DNA from: Acinetobacter cumulans
Lineage (GTDB): Bacteria; Pseudomonadota; Gammaproteobacteria; Pseudomonadales; Moraxellaceae
Assembly: GCF_003024525.3 (NCBI RefSeq)
Contig: NZ_CP035934.2
Span: 3,286,001 to 3,350,000 of the forward strand
DNA length: 64,000 bases
Direction: 5' to 3'
In this document: piece after piece, positions 44,274-54,151 of the stretch
Position numbering within the stretch: the first letter of the stretch is position 1
Layout of the letters: each line of letters begins with the position of its first letter
Notes under the pieces: generated by a model
Told to the model about the DNA's origin: nothing
Database searches by the model: none
The model's input: the letters and a program-made list of their open reading frames with translations, nothing else
Program-made: the position numbers and the translations under genes

Positions 44274-45851
44274 TTATCTAAAATTCGCAAGATACTGTTC
44301 GAAATTAGGTGCTGTTTCTTGCTCTAATACTGCGAGTGTTTGTAAGGACTGTGTTGCCACTTCTGCAAAATAAGCCTTACGCTCAGGACTCAACTGATGT
44401 TGCTCATACATACTCGCATGCTGTTGTGCCATAAAGCTACCAAAGCCCCATGTACCACCTTGCTCAATTGTATCTTCAATCATTTTTGCAGACAAAGTTT
44501 CATCGACTTCGTCTACCCGTGACAGCATAACCTTCAAAGCTTGGCTATACAGTGGTGTACTGTAACTTTGGTCCATTAAAGCAGCGATGGATTGCATTTC
44601 GTTTAAATAACGACGACACCAATCTTCAATTGGATAAGCCTGCCCTTGCTCCAAAATCGTTGCATTGGGTGCACGGCCGCGGTTAACCACTTCTGCTTGG
44701 TTTTGTTCTATTACTTCTTGCTCTGCATCAAGCAAATCTGGGCTATCGCTTAATAAGCAATGTAATGCCAAGATTTCCAAGAAGCCCGCTGTATTTTCAT
44801 CAATGCCAATTGGGCTATAGGGGTTAACGTCCACTGCGCGTAATTCCACATAGCCTACACCACGGTTGAGTAATGCTTCCGATGGTGTTTCACCTGCTTT
44901 TGGCACCTGTTTTGGGCGCACTAAGCTGTAGTATTCATTTTCAATTTGTAGCACGTGGTCATTAATTTGAATTGGCGTGCCCGCTTCATCATCTAAGCCC
45001 AAACGGGTAAATGGTGCATACGGCGTTTTGACTGCTTTTTGCAGACCATCCAAATAGCCAGTCAAATTGTTATAGTGAATGCCCAATTGTTTTTGTGCTG
45101 AATTTTGATAGCCGAAACGCCCCATACGTAAAGCCGTGGCATACGGTAAAAATAGCGTACCTTTTAACAATGGCAATAAGTGATGCTCTCGCCCTGTCAT
45201 AAAGCATTGGCATACAGATGGGCTGGCACCGACCAAAAACATCACCAAAGGTGTTAAACGGATAAAGTTACGAATCAAACCAAAGTAACGATGACTACGA
45301 TAATCTTGCAAGCTCAATGCTTTTAGAGCGTCGTCTGTTTCATTTGCCTGTAAGGCTTCAAACAAATGATCAGGGAAAGATAAATTATAATGAACCCCTG
45401 AAATGGTCTGCATACGGCGACCGTAACGCACGCCTAAACCATAACGATATAAGGTTTTAAAACGGCCCACATTTGAGGTGCCATACTGTGCAAGACGAAT
45501 ACTTTCTTCCGCATCATCAAGCATACACGGCATCGATAAAGGCCATAGTCTTTCATCATGTTCTAATTGTTGATGCACAACGGCATGAATATCTTTTAAA
45601 TAATTGAGTGTTTCACCAATGCTACTTAAGGGTGGTGTAATAAACTCCATCAATGCTTCGGAGTAATCGGTCGTAATATGCGGATGTGTTAATGCCGAAC
45701 CCAGTGCTTTGGGATGATCTGCTTGAGATAAAAAACCATTGCTCTGCATACGTAAACTTTCACGTTCAATGCCACGTAACATGCCGTGTATATGCGTAGA
45801 ATCCACCCAATTTGGTAAAATATTTTGAGAGGTCGATTCGGGCTGACTCAT
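44274..45851 (-). CDS. gshA: Glutamate--cysteine ligase
   Basis: First enzyme of glutathione synthesis, joining Glu and Cys in an ATP-dependent reaction. Proteobacterial GshA hallmarks are GIERESLRM near the N-terminus, TTDYSEALMEFITPP, the metal and substrate block SGVHYNLSFP, and VELRAVDVNPYSPIG. Length 525 is typical. It is divergent from the DUF924 gene, with about 210 bases between the starts. Confidence 0.95.
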   Translation of the reverse strand: MSQPESTSQNILPNWVDSTHIHGMLRGIERESLRMQSNGFLSQADHPKALGSALTHPHITTDYSEALMEFITPPLSSIGETLNYLKDIHAVVHQQLEHDERLWPLSMPCMLDDAEESIRLAQYGTSNVGRFKTLYRYGLGVRYGRRMQTISGVHYNLSFPDHLFEALQANETDDALKALSLQDYRSHRYFGLIRNFIRLTPLVMFLVGASPSVCQCFMTGREHHLLPLLKGTLFLPYATALRMGRFGYQNSAQKQLGIHYNNLTGYLDGLQKAVKTPYAPFTRLGLDDEAGTPIQINDHVLQIENEYYSLVRPKQVPKAGETPSEALLNRGVGYVELRAVDVNPYSPIGIDENTAGFLEILALHCLLSDSPDLLDAEQEVIEQNQAEVVNRGRAPNATILEQGQAYPIEDWCRRYLNEMQSIAALMDQSYSTPLYSQALKVMLSRVDEVDETLSAKMIEDTIEQGGTWGFGSFMAQQHASMYEQHQLSPERKAYFAEVATQSLQTLAVLEQETAPNFEQYLANFR

Positions 45852-46062
45852 TGCAATCTCGCTTAAAGGGAAGAACGACTAAAAGAAAATCATTTATTTA
45901 GCGCAGTATAACTTGATTTTTAGGTGGCACGTTACAGTCTGCTGGCTTTTGAGGCAAAGCTAGACTTTATTTTTGATTGTTTTTTTATCACAAAGTTGCA
46001 CTATAAGACATTTGAGATTTGTGATTTTATTAACAAACAAATACGAAAGCTGATTAAAACTG

Positions 46063-46602
46063 ATGAATTATCAAGATATTTTAGATTTTTGGTTTAGTGC
46101 AGAGACCCAACCGCATTGGTTTGCAAAAAGCGATGAGTTTGATGCCCTTATTGAAAAAAACTTTAAAAATGTTCATCTTCAAGCCACGCAGTCCGAACTT
46201 TGGACATGGCGCCAGCATGCCTCTGGCCGTTTGGCTGAGATTATCGTCTTAGATCAATTTTCTCGTAATTTATATCGTCAGTCTGCACAAGCTTTTGCAC
46301 ACGATGCAATGGCCTTGAGTTTGGCACAAGAAGCCGTGCAACAGGGCTTAGACCAACAGTTACCCGCTGAACAACGCGCATTTTTGTATTTGCCATATAT
46401 GCACAGCGAATCCAAATTGATTCAAGTGCAGTCCCTCGCGTTATTTGAGCACTTGGCCAATCCCATCAATTTAGATTTTGCCCAACAGCATAAAGTGATT
46501 ATTGATCGTTTTGGACGTTATCCACACCGGAATAGCGTATTGAATCGTCCTTCAACGGCAACCGAAATTGAGTTTTTAAGCCAACCTCATTCAAGTTTTT
46601 AA
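46063..46602 (+). CDS. DUF924 family protein
   Basis: Cytoplasmic all-helical protein, 179 residues, of unknown function. Family features are the opening ILDFWFSAETQPHWFAKSDEFD, the block ARGRLA-like SGRLAEIIVLDQFSRNLYR, and DRFGRYPHRNSVLNR near the C-terminus. DUF924 proteins have a TPR-like fold and are widely conserved without an assigned reaction. The downstream lipoprotein gene follows after 48 bases and may be co-transcribed. Confidence 0.88.
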   Translation: MNYQDILDFWFSAETQPHWFAKSDEFDALIEKNFKNVHLQATQSELWTWRQHASGRLAEIIVLDQFSRNLYRQSAQAFAHDAMALSLAQEAVQQGLDQQLPAEQRAFLYLPYMHSESKLIQVQSLALFEHLANPINLDFAQQHKVIIDRFGRYPHRNSVLNRPSTATEIEFLSQPHSSF

Positions 46603-46650
46603 CCGTCCTCCTCGAAGGCCATTTTTTATTTTTCATTTAGGCTCCCCAAC

Positions 46651-47214
46651 ATGAAAACATGGTATTTATCACTTGCACTGGCCACAGCCTTGAGCCTATC
46701 AGGCTGTGCAACCACCCCATCAAAACCCTTAAGCTTTGCAGAATTGGGACAGTTTAGTGCCACGCCACTGAATGCTCAGACCTATCGTATTAGCTTTCAA
46801 GCAACACCCAATATGAGCTATGGCACAGCTGAAGAAATTACCTTGGTGAAAGCCGCTCAAGCCACCTTACAAAATGGCTTTCAATTATTTAAAGTCAGTG
46901 ATGACCCAAGTAACCGCAGTCAACAACCTCCTCGAAAAGCAGTGGTGTACGCGAGTCCAATGTACCCTCCATCGGGTTTTTACCGCCGCCATCCTGCTTT
47001 TTGGCCCGACCCATTTTATGATATGCCTCAAGTGGTTAGCTTAGACCCAGTACAAGTGAGCTACACCATTGAATGCTTTAAAAATAATAAAGCGGCACCA
47101 CACGATGCCTTTGATGCCAGCTTAATCTTACAATCGTTGGGTGCAAAATATGGTTTAAGTGCGACAGGTGAACCTTTAGTGCCACCGGCAGCCACACCAC
47201 CCCAGCCAAAATAA
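46651..47214 (+). CDS. Lipoprotein, CC0125/CC1285-like
   Basis: Exported lipoprotein of 187 residues. A signal peptide with lipobox LSGC (Cys19) is followed by a domain with YRISFQATPNMSYGTAEEITLVKAAQATLQNGFQLFKV, which resembles the CC0125/CC1285 lipoprotein family, where residues line up with a conserved AAE-tL-x-nGy-x-F pattern. A Tyr/Pro/Phe-rich segment and a Pro-rich tail follow. Function is unknown. The DUF445 gene starts 21 bases later, so they are probably an operon. Confidence 0.65.
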   Translation: MKTWYLSLALATALSLSGCATTPSKPLSFAELGQFSATPLNAQTYRISFQATPNMSYGTAEEITLVKAAQATLQNGFQLFKVSDDPSNRSQQPPRKAVVYASPMYPPSGFYRRHPAFWPDPFYDMPQVVSLDPVQVSYTIECFKNNKAAPHDAFDASLILQSLGAKYGLSATGEPLVPPAATPPQPK

Positions 47215-47235
47215 TTACGGAGCCTAGACCGCCCT

Positions 47236-48540
47236 ATGTCTGAAGCGACTCAAGCCTCACCCAATTTGCAACGCAGTAAACGATTCGCGGGCATTGCCTT
47301 AGTTGTTGCCGTGCTAATTTGGTTGGCTTTAATGATTAGCGCCAAATTACTGCCCGAATATGTTTGGCTCATTCATATTTTAATGCTTTCGGCAGAAGCA
47401 GGCGTGGTGGGTGGTCTGGCAGACTGGTATGCCATTACAGTATTGTTTCGTAATCCTTTTGGCAAAATGCCCATTCCTAAATTTTTACGCGACCACACTG
47501 AAATTATTCCACGTAATAAAGCCCGTATTGCAGAATCTATGGGACGCTTTGTACAAGAAAATTTTCTCTCCCCGCAAATTGTGCAACGTAGCCTCGCCAA
47601 TACAGATTTATCCTTAGCCATGGGCAAATGGTTGGCCAACCCTGAAAATAATCAAAAAGTCACCGAGCTCATTCAACAAACCGTACCTAAATTTTTTGAC
47701 TTTGTTGGGCAAGATCAAATTGGCCGTTTTATTCAAAACAACAGTGTGCAATGGGTTAAAAACACCCAAATTAACCACTTAGCCAGTGAAATGCTTCGCG
47801 CGGTCTTAGACAATGATTTTCACCAAGATGTATTACAACGAGGCTTAGATTTAGCCCATGAATGGATGCTACAGCACCCTGAACAAGCACGAGATTTAAG
47901 TCGTCAGTTATTTAAAGAGTTAGGCGTTTGGAAACTGGCCAAAGGTGCCAGCTGGATTGGTATTGATGTGCAACAACGTACCATTGATTCCTTACTCGAA
48001 AAAGTCGAATCTATGCTGGCAGATCCAGAACATCCATGGCGACAAAAAATAGAAGACAGTGCCCAAAGCCTCATGCTGGCCTTAGCCAATAATCAGAGCA
48101 GTGCGAGCCTACGCCTCAACCAAACCAAAGATGCACTTTTAGACAGTCCACAAGTGCTGAACTTCTTGAGCGGTGCTGTGGTGATTTTATGCGATGCAAT
48201 TAAAGCTGATTTGCAAAAAACAGATTCAGGTATTGCACAAAATTTACGTGTGGCAATTCAGCAAGTCGGAGAAAATATGATTTCTAATATTGCCGTGCGC
48301 CAATTGTTAAATGACAAAATGAGTGACATTGCAGTCGACCTTTCCGACCAATACAGCGAAAAAGTGATTCTGTTTATTAGCGCCCGCATTCATGAGTGGG
48401 ATTCACGTGAAATGATCGACAAAATTGAAAATGAAGTCGGTGGCGACCTGCACATGATTCGTGTCAATGGGGTGGTGGTGGGTGCATTTATTGGCTTGAT
48501 TTTAGGGATTATCCGCGCAGTGGTGGAATACCTGCTCTAA
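47236..48540 (+). CDS. DUF445 family membrane protein
   Basis: Membrane-anchored protein of 434 residues (YjiN-like). It has an N-terminal membrane helix at about 18-38, a second hydrophobic stretch at about 45-70 containing AGVVGGLADWYAITVLFRNP (the family signature), a long helical domain, and a C-terminal membrane segment (about 412-432). DUF445 proteins have no assigned reaction. It follows the lipoprotein gene closely and is followed by a strong 10-bp hairpin. Confidence 0.88.
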   Translation: MSEATQASPNLQRSKRFAGIALVVAVLIWLALMISAKLLPEYVWLIHILMLSAEAGVVGGLADWYAITVLFRNPFGKMPIPKFLRDHTEIIPRNKARIAESMGRFVQENFLSPQIVQRSLANTDLSLAMGKWLANPENNQKVTELIQQTVPKFFDFVGQDQIGRFIQNNSVQWVKNTQINHLASEMLRAVLDNDFHQDVLQRGLDLAHEWMLQHPEQARDLSRQLFKELGVWKLAKGASWIGIDVQQRTIDSLLEKVESMLADPEHPWRQKIEDSAQSLMLALANNQSSASLRLNQTKDALLDSPQVLNFLSGAVVILCDAIKADLQKTDSGIAQNLRVAIQQVGENMISNIAVRQLLNDKMSDIAVDLSDQYSEKVILFISARIHEWDSREMIDKIENEVGGDLHMIRVNGVVVGAFIGLILGIIRAVVEYLL

Positions 48541-48549
48541 GCATACAAT

Positions 48550-48578
48550 GGCCATCATGATGCCTGCGCATGATGGCC
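48550..48578 (+). terminator. Strong hairpin after the DUF445 gene
   Basis: GGCCATCATG-atgcctgcg-CATGATGGCC, ten perfect base pairs starting 9 bases past the stop. No T tract follows, so it may protect the mRNA 3' end rather than terminate. Confidence 0.5.
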
Positions 48579-48705
48579 CCATGTATCAGAGATGCAACGC
48601 CAAATGTACGATCCATCACATAAAACCGACGGCGCATAGATTGACAAAGTAATGGAGCACGCTAAGCTAAGCGAACAATTTTAAACCGTAACACCATAAT
48701 CAAAA

Positions 48706-49299
48706 ATGATAAAAAAAACACAATCGATCTGCCTTATTTTTGGCTTGAGCCTTGTTGCCCTTTCGGGTTGTCAAATGATTTCCAAAACCAGTACTAAAGT
48801 CACCGACAGCGTCATGGGCATGTTAGGTCAAGAAAAAAGTCCAGAACTCGATGCACAAAGCATTTTAGACTTGGCCAAAGCATCGCAAGAAAAACTCGAA
48901 CACCTACTGGCCAATATGCCTAAGAATGAATGGGTATATTTAGAAAACCCGCAATTGGGCACGGCAGAACTGCAAAACAAAGCCACAAATAACCACGTCT
49001 TATCCTTGGCGCTCAACTGTAAAATTGAGACTCAACGCCCAAGCTTTAGCCTGAGCAATGCCAATGGTCAAATCATTCTTAAAGCCTATGATGACAGTGC
49101 TGGGCAAATTCAATTTTTGCTCGACAATAAAAACTTCGGCAACCCTTTCCAAACCTATCAAAGCAAGCAGCTCGAGAGCTTTAAAACAGCACTCAAACAG
49201 GCCAAAGTGATTAAGATTTTTAATGCTTCAAAGCTATATAGTTTCCAAAATACACATGCAGAATTACTGGAAAAACCAGTGAATTGTAAAACATCTTAA
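48706..49299 (+). CDS. Hypothetical lipoprotein
   Basis: Protein of 197 residues with a lipoprotein signal peptide and lipobox LSGC (Cys22). The mature part has no domain that I recognise. It contains an amphipathic helix (SILDLAKASQEKLEHLLANM) and a beta-rich region with two cysteines (LNC and VNC) that could pair. It stands between its own terminator and the DUF445 hairpin, so it is monocistronic. The ribosome binding site is weak. Confidence 0.6.
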   Translation: MIKKTQSICLIFGLSLVALSGCQMISKTSTKVTDSVMGMLGQEKSPELDAQSILDLAKASQEKLEHLLANMPKNEWVYLENPQLGTAELQNKATNNHVLSLALNCKIETQRPSFSLSNANGQIILKAYDDSAGQIQFLLDNKNFGNPFQTYQSKQLESFKTALKQAKVIKIFNASKLYSFQNTHAELLEKPVNCKTS

Positions 49300-49310
49300 G
49301 CCCCGAGCAT

Positions 49311-49339
49311 GGCTGAGCACAGCACAAGCTCAGCCTTTT
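49311..49339 (+). terminator. Intrinsic terminator of the lipoprotein gene
   Basis: GGCTGAGC-acagcaca-GCTCAGCC followed by TTTTC, 11 bases after the stop. Confidence 0.7.
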
Positions 49340-49520
49340 CAAACACGCTAATCACTGGCAAATATCACGGCGCCCTCAGGCACGTGCAACCATTTCACAT
49401 GCCGATGACCCTGAGCTTATTTCATCGAATATTATTTATTCACTACAAATGGGTTCACCTAAAGACAGCGAAATTTGCTATATTTATTGTTTTTCTGCGA
49501 CATTTAATTTTCGACTGAAT

Positions 49521-51311
49521 ATGAATACGGCAATCCAAGCAGCTCTCGAACATGCAGTACACGCCCTTCAAGCTGAAGGCGTACTCCCAACTGACTTTAA
49601 TAACAATGGCAATCTCACGCGTACTAAAGACCGAAGCCATGGTGACTTCGCTTCGAACATCGCAATGATTGCTTCTAAAGCTGCTGGTATGAAGCCACGT
49701 GATTTAGCCGAAAAAATTCTTGCCGCCCTGCCTGAAGTTGCAGATATCAGCAAAGCAGAAATCGCAGGCCCTGGTTTTATTAACTTCTTCTTAAATGCAG
49801 ACCAGCGTTTTGCCGTACTGGATCAAATTCAAGCACAACAAAATGAATTTGGCCGTACCCAAGCCAATGTAGCAAAAAAAATTCAAGTAGAATTTGTTTC
49901 TGCTAACCCAACATCTAGCCTACACGTGGGTCATGGTCGTGGTGCAGCTTATGGTATGACCGTTGCAAATCTTCTTGAAGCAACAGGCGCAACCGTTGAC
50001 CGTGAATACTATGTGAATGATGCTGGCCGTCAAATGGACATCCTGGCAACCTCTACTTACCTGCGCTACTTAGAGCTTACAGGTCAAACTTTGGTATTCC
50101 CTAAAAATGCATATCAAGGTGATTACGTTAAAGAAATCGCTCAAAGCATTATTGATCAAGACGGCGAAGCTTATGTACGCCCAGTCGCAGATGTCTACAA
50201 AGACGTGCCTGAAGATGTTCAATTCGCTGCCGAACTTGATGCTGATGGCAATAAAGTTGTACTTTCAGGCGACAAAGAAAAACACATTGATGGCTTAATT
50301 TTTAATTCGCAAACTTTGCTTGGCGAAGGTTACCGTGTATTCCTTCAAGCGGCCTTAAAAGCGATTCTTGACGATATTAAAGATGACCTTGGCGAGTTTG
50401 GTGTTCACTTTAACCAATGGTTTAGCGAAGAAACACTGACAGATAAAATTACCGAAGCACTTCAAGTGCTGGACCAACGTGGTTTCCTTTACGAAAAAGA
50501 AGGTAACATTTGGTTCAAATCAACCGCATTTGGTGATGAAAAAGACCGCGTAGTGAAACGCCGCAATGGTCAAACGACTTATTTCGCATCAGATATCGCC
50601 TATCACTTAAACAAATTACAACGTGGCTATACAGACATCATCGATATTTGGGGTTCAGATCACCACGGTTATATCGCACGTGTGAAAGCGGCCATTGATG
50701 CAATGGGCTATGACTCTAAAAAGTTAACCGTGCTTCTTGTTCAGTTCGTCAGCTTATGGCGTGGTGGCGAGATGGTACAAATGTCATCTCGTTCAGGCCA
50801 ATTCGTGACGTTACGTGACCTTCGTAAGGAAGTTGGTAATGACGCTGCACGTTTCTACTACGTAATGCGTAAGTCTGAGCAACACATTGACTTCGACTTA
50901 GATTTAGCGGTTTCGCAAAGCAAAGACAATGCTGTGTATTACATTCAATATGCACACGCACGTATCTGCCGTATGTTAGAAAAAGCTCAATCTATGCAAG
51001 TGAACTTCGATGCAAGCGTTGCACGTGGTTTAGCAAGCAAACTTGAATTAGAAACTGAAACTGAAATTCTTGCAAAACTTGCAGCTTATCCAGAGATTTT
51101 AGTTCGTGCTGCCAATGCATACGAACCACATCAAATTGGTAACTACTTAAAAGAATTGGCTGCTTTATTCCACGGTTGGTACAACGAAAATAAAGTCCTT
51201 GGTGATGATGCTGAATTGACCCAAGCACGTTTATTACTGTCTGTGAATGTACGTCAAGTCCTTCGCAATGGTCTTGAGTTACTAGGTGTATCTGCACCAG
51301 AAAGCATGTAA
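49521..51311 (+). CDS. argS: Arginyl-tRNA synthetase
   Basis: Class I synthetase charging tRNA-Arg. The HIGH-type motif appears as SANPTSSLHVGHGRG, followed by ASDIAYHLNKLQRG and the WGSDHHGYIARV block; the C-terminal helical anticodon domain is complete. I chose the ATG at 49521 (MNTAIQAALEHAVHALQAEG, 596 residues), the family start; the frame is open for 24 codons upstream, but these do not resemble ArgS. The ribosome binding site is weak. A SPOR-domain gene follows, as in Pseudomonas. Confidence 0.95.
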   Translation: MNTAIQAALEHAVHALQAEGVLPTDFNNNGNLTRTKDRSHGDFASNIAMIASKAAGMKPRDLAEKILAALPEVADISKAEIAGPGFINFFLNADQRFAVLDQIQAQQNEFGRTQANVAKKIQVEFVSANPTSSLHVGHGRGAAYGMTVANLLEATGATVDREYYVNDAGRQMDILATSTYLRYLELTGQTLVFPKNAYQGDYVKEIAQSIIDQDGEAYVRPVADVYKDVPEDVQFAAELDADGNKVVLSGDKEKHIDGLIFNSQTLLGEGYRVFLQAALKAILDDIKDDLGEFGVHFNQWFSEETLTDKITEALQVLDQRGFLYEKEGNIWFKSTAFGDEKDRVVKRRNGQTTYFASDIAYHLNKLQRGYTDIIDIWGSDHHGYIARVKAAIDAMGYDSKKLTVLLVQFVSLWRGGEMVQMSSRSGQFVTLRDLRKEVGNDAARFYYVMRKSEQHIDFDLDLAVSQSKDNAVYYIQYAHARICRMLEKAQSMQVNFDASVARGLASKLELETETEILAKLAAYPEILVRAANAYEPHQIGNYLKELAALFHGWYNENKVLGDDAELTQARLLLSVNVRQVLRNGLELLGVSAPESM

Positions 51312-51373
51312 GCAAAACTCGGTTAATTTACCATTGGCAGATCAGTCTTACATTTTCTGAGCTGACCAAACCT

Positions 51374-51407
51374 AAAAAGCCAGATGCATCATGCGTCTGG
51401 CTTTTTT
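51374..51407 (+). terminator. Intrinsic terminator of argS
   Basis: AAAAAGCCAGA and TCTGGCTTTTTT enclose a short loop, after the argS stop. Confidence 0.87.
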
Positions 51408-51562
51408 ACCATAAGCCTTATATTTTTAAATTTGTCATTTGCTTAATTTGTGAAAATTAAACAAAATACAGATGACAGTAATGTAATATATAATAATCAA
51501 GAACAATATTTTGGGACTCTCCCAAAGTGCTTCGTCACAATTAAAATGAATGAGGTTTCCTC

Positions 51563-52162
51563 GTGTTTGGAAAAACGCAACGTGGTGTATCAGAGCGACC
51601 GAATAAACCTAAAAAACCACTGATTCCAGCATGGCTGGGAACCTTAGTGGCGATTTTGATCGTGTTAAGCTTTGTGGTTGCATTGATGCTTTGGAAACCT
51701 TGGCAACCGGTTAAACCACGTGCGCAAACCACTGCAGAACAAACCCAAGAAGAAACCAACAAAGACTATCGTTTTTACGACCTATTACCTCAGCAACAAG
51801 TTACTCCTATTCCTGAGCAAGCGATTCCTGAAAGCAAGAATCAAGGCACTGTGGTGATTGTAGAAGCACCTGAGCAAAAAGCGGAACAAGCCAACCCAGA
51901 ACCTGGCCTTGTAGAAAGTCCAGCAGCAGCGGCACCAAATTACATTCTACAAGTGCGTAGTTATGATGACCCAGATCAAGCCGATGCACGTCGTGCAGAA
52001 ATTATTCTGAATGGTTTATCTGCCGATGTTGTACAGACTACAGAAAATGGGAAAGTTTGGTACCGCGTAGTCTCTGGACCTTATGACTCACAAGATGCAG
52101 CCGTCATTGCACAGCAAACCTTACAACACAGTGGCATCGATTCAATTGTGGTAAAACGCTAA
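51563..52162 (+). CDS. SPOR-domain membrane protein (FtsN-like)
   Basis: Bitopic inner-membrane protein, 199 residues. A basic cytoplasmic stub with PNKPKKPLIP precedes one membrane helix at about 23-46. A Gln/Glu/Pro-rich periplasmic linker leads to a C-terminal SPOR domain (about 126-199, YILQVRSYDDPDQADARRAE ... VVSGPYDSQDAAV). SPOR domains bind denuded glycan at the septum, so a division role like FtsN is likely. The start is a GTG at 51563 with GAGG eight bases upstream. The gene order argS-SPOR protein is that of Pseudomonas. Confidence 0.85.
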   Translation: MFGKTQRGVSERPNKPKKPLIPAWLGTLVAILIVLSFVVALMLWKPWQPVKPRAQTTAEQTQEETNKDYRFYDLLPQQQVTPIPEQAIPESKNQGTVVIVEAPEQKAEQANPEPGLVESPAAAAPNYILQVRSYDDPDQADARRAEIILNGLSADVVQTTENGKVWYRVVSGPYDSQDAAVIAQQTLQHSGIDSIVVKR

Positions 52163-52173
52163 TTTGAATTCAA

Positions 52174-52203
52174 TAAAAAAAGCACCTTAAGGTGCTTTTT
52201 TTA
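52174..52203 (+). terminator. Intrinsic terminator of the SPOR-protein gene
   Basis: AAAAAAAGCACC-ttaa-GGTGCTTTTTTT. Confidence 0.9.
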
Positions 52204-52205
52204 TT

Positions 52206-52290
52206 CCTCCCTTTAATAAAGGGAAGTTAGAAGAGATTCTTTTTTGAATAAATCAGCTTAGCTCAAAAGCTTTTCCTAAAAGGAGAGAGA
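52206..52290. repeat. Interspersed CCCTTT-type inverted repeats
   Basis: Two short palindromic units: TCCCTTTA-a-TAAAGGGA (52208-52224) and TTTTCCTAAAAGGAGAG (52273-52290). Similar units occur at 33544-33563 and 58440-58462, always in gaps next to gene ends. Confidence 0.5.
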
Positions 52291-52295
52291 ATTCC

Positions 52296-53147
52296 TTAAA
52301 TGGTATGCCCTAAAGCTTCACCCATGACCACTGCTGAATTTGCGGAAAATGCGGCATCCCATGCCATTTTATCTTGTTCAAATAAAACCACCGCAGTTGA
52401 GCCCAAATAGAAACGCCCGAGCTCAGCTCCTTTTTCAAGTTTTAAATCGTGCTGGTTTAATTCAATACGGCCCGTTGGTTTTACTTTACCAGTCGCAACG
52501 GTTTCGATCCCCGCCACAATCATCGCACCTACCAGCACCACTGCCATACGGCCTAATTCCGTATCAAACAAACACACCATACGTTCATTACGTGCAAACA
52601 AACCAGGAATATTCTCTGCTGTGGTTTGGTTCACAGAAAATAATTCACCTGGCACATACAATGTTTCAGTTAATGTACCGGCAAATGGCATGTGCACACG
52701 GTGATAATCTTTCGGTGACAGGTAGACTGTAGCAAATTGACCATTTTTAAATGGCTCTGCCAATTGTGGATCGGCAATCAAATTTTCAACGGTAAATTTT
52801 TGGCCTTTGGCTTGAAAAATATCACCATTTTCAATTTTACCCAATTGTGAAATCGCACCATCCGCAGGTGAAACAATACTGCTTGCATCCTGATCAATTG
52901 CACGTACACCATCTTTTAAAGAACGGGTAAAAAATTCATTAAATGATTTAAATTTCAAAGCATTGCTTTGCTCTGCAATCGACATATCAATGCCATATTG
53001 TGCCTTGAACGCTGTAATCACCGCATTTTTAATGATTGGATTTTCGCTGGCTGCAACTTTACCCACCACACGTGACAAACGATGTTGTGGCACCACACGC
53101 TGAGCTTGAATGAAAATTTGTTGTTTTAAACGCGATGTAATGCTCAA
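52296..53147 (-). CDS. psd: Phosphatidylserine decarboxylase
   Basis: Makes phosphatidylethanolamine from phosphatidylserine at the inner membrane. The proenzyme cleaves itself at LGST to give a pyruvoyl group on S250 ([10 protein letters not shown]). Other conserved blocks are [11 protein letters not shown] and [12 protein letters not shown]. Length 283 is normal. The start is a TTG (53145-53147) with GGGAG eight bases upstream; it overlaps the stop of the upstream rhodanese gene (TTGA), so the two are translationally coupled. The psd-rhodanese pair also occurs in Pseudomonas. Confidence 0.94.
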   Translation of the reverse strand: MSITSRLKQQIFIQAQRVVPQHRLSRVVGKVAASENPIIKNAVITAFKAQYGIDMSIAEQSNALKFKSFNEFFTRSLKDGVRAIDQDASSIVSPADGAISQLGKIENGDIFQAKGQKFTVENLIADPQLAEPFKNGQFATVYLSPKDYHRVHMPFAGTLTETLYVPGELFSVNQTTAENIPGLFARNERMVCLFDTELGRMAVVLVGAMIVAGIETVATGKVKPTGRIELNQHDLKLEKGAELGRFYLGSTAVVLFEQDKMAWDAAFSANSAVVMGEALGHTI

Positions 53148-53986
53148 GATGGCAACTCCCCTGTAGCGATTGGACTATCGAGGCGGTTGCCCCACTCACT
53201 CCACGCCCCGTCATACGCTCGAATATTCCAACCCAATAACCGCCCTAAAATATAGGCCAATCCTGAGCGATGATGTGACTGGCAATACACCACCACTGGT
53301 TCATTTAATTGAAAACCGAGTTGTTCTAAACGCTGCTGGGTGCGCGATAAAGGATGCAATTTTAAATGATTTTCACGGTTAAGGGCAGTACTCCACTCGA
53401 AATGGCGTGCGCTTGGAATATGCCCGCCACGTCTAGCCGCTAAGCGCAGTCCGGTATATTCATCTTCTGTACGGCAGTCCCAAACTTGAATTGATTGATT
53501 TTCAACACTTTGTTTTAATTCTGCATAATCAATTTGTACATCTTTTTGGGCATTTGACTGAATCGTCACAAATTGCTCAACGGGCTCAAATTGTGGTACT
53601 TCTGCGCTCGTTGGTAAGCCTGCACCCAACCATGCATGGATGCCACCGTTCAAAAGGCTGGTATTTTCAAACCCAATACAGTGTAAGTTCCAAATCAACC
53701 GTCCTGCCCATGCGCCACCTTCATCATCGTATGCCACAACATGATGCTCTGGGGAAATATTTAAGAACTCAATCAGCGCTTGCAAACCTTCTGCTTCAGG
53801 CAATAGCCCCATGGCTTGTTCTTCTTGGCGCACTAAAAGTTTCGGTTTCAGGTGAATGGCATGAGGAATATGCAGTTGCTCATACACCGATGTTCGGCTC
53901 AAATCGACAATTCTGAGTTTGTCATTGCCCAAATGTGGGACCAAATCTTCTGCTTCTATCAGCAGGCCAAAATCCAAAGTGCTCAT
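53144..53986 (-). CDS. Thiosulfate sulfurtransferase (tandem rhodanese)
   Basis: Two rhodanese domains in one chain, about 280 residues. The N-terminal one is degenerate ([14 protein letters not shown] in place of an active Cys loop). The C-terminal domain has the active-site loop CQSHHRS with C235. It transfers sulfane sulfur to cyanide or thiols. I chose the ATG at 53986; a TTG eight codons upstream is possible. It is the upstream partner of psd, overlapping by four bases, like Pseudomonas rhdA-psd. Confidence 0.9.
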   Translation of the reverse strand: MSTLDFGLLIEAEDLVPHLGNDKLRIVDLSRTSVYEQLHIPHAIHLKPKLLVRQEEQAMGLLPEAEGLQALIEFLNISPEHHVVAYDDEGGAWAGRLIWNLHCIGFENTSLLNGGIHAWLGAGLPTSAEVPQFEPVEQFVTIQSNAQKDVQIDYAELKQSVENQSIQVWDCRTEDEYTGLRLAARRGGHIPSARHFEWSTALNRENHLKLHPLSRTQQRLEQLGFQLNEPVVVYCQSHHRSGLAYILGRLLGWNIRAYDGAWSEWGNRLDSPIATGELPS

Positions 53987-54109
53987 TTTTTCGTAGCTAT
54001 TATGGGTCAAATTTAACTGATCTTAGCACAGCTTATTTTCAAAAATATGCTGTTTTTAAAAGACCCTTAGCAAAATTTTAGATAAACCCTTGGTAAAAAT
54101 TCACATCCA

Positions 54110-54142
54110 AAAAAAACCGTCTTGGGTTGCAAGACGGTTTTT
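54110..54142 (-). terminator. Intrinsic terminator of pncB
   Basis: Minus strand: ACCGTCTTG-caacc-CAAGACGGTTTTTTTT, ten bases after the pncB stop. Confidence 0.9.
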
Positions 54143-54151
54143 ACATTGTGC

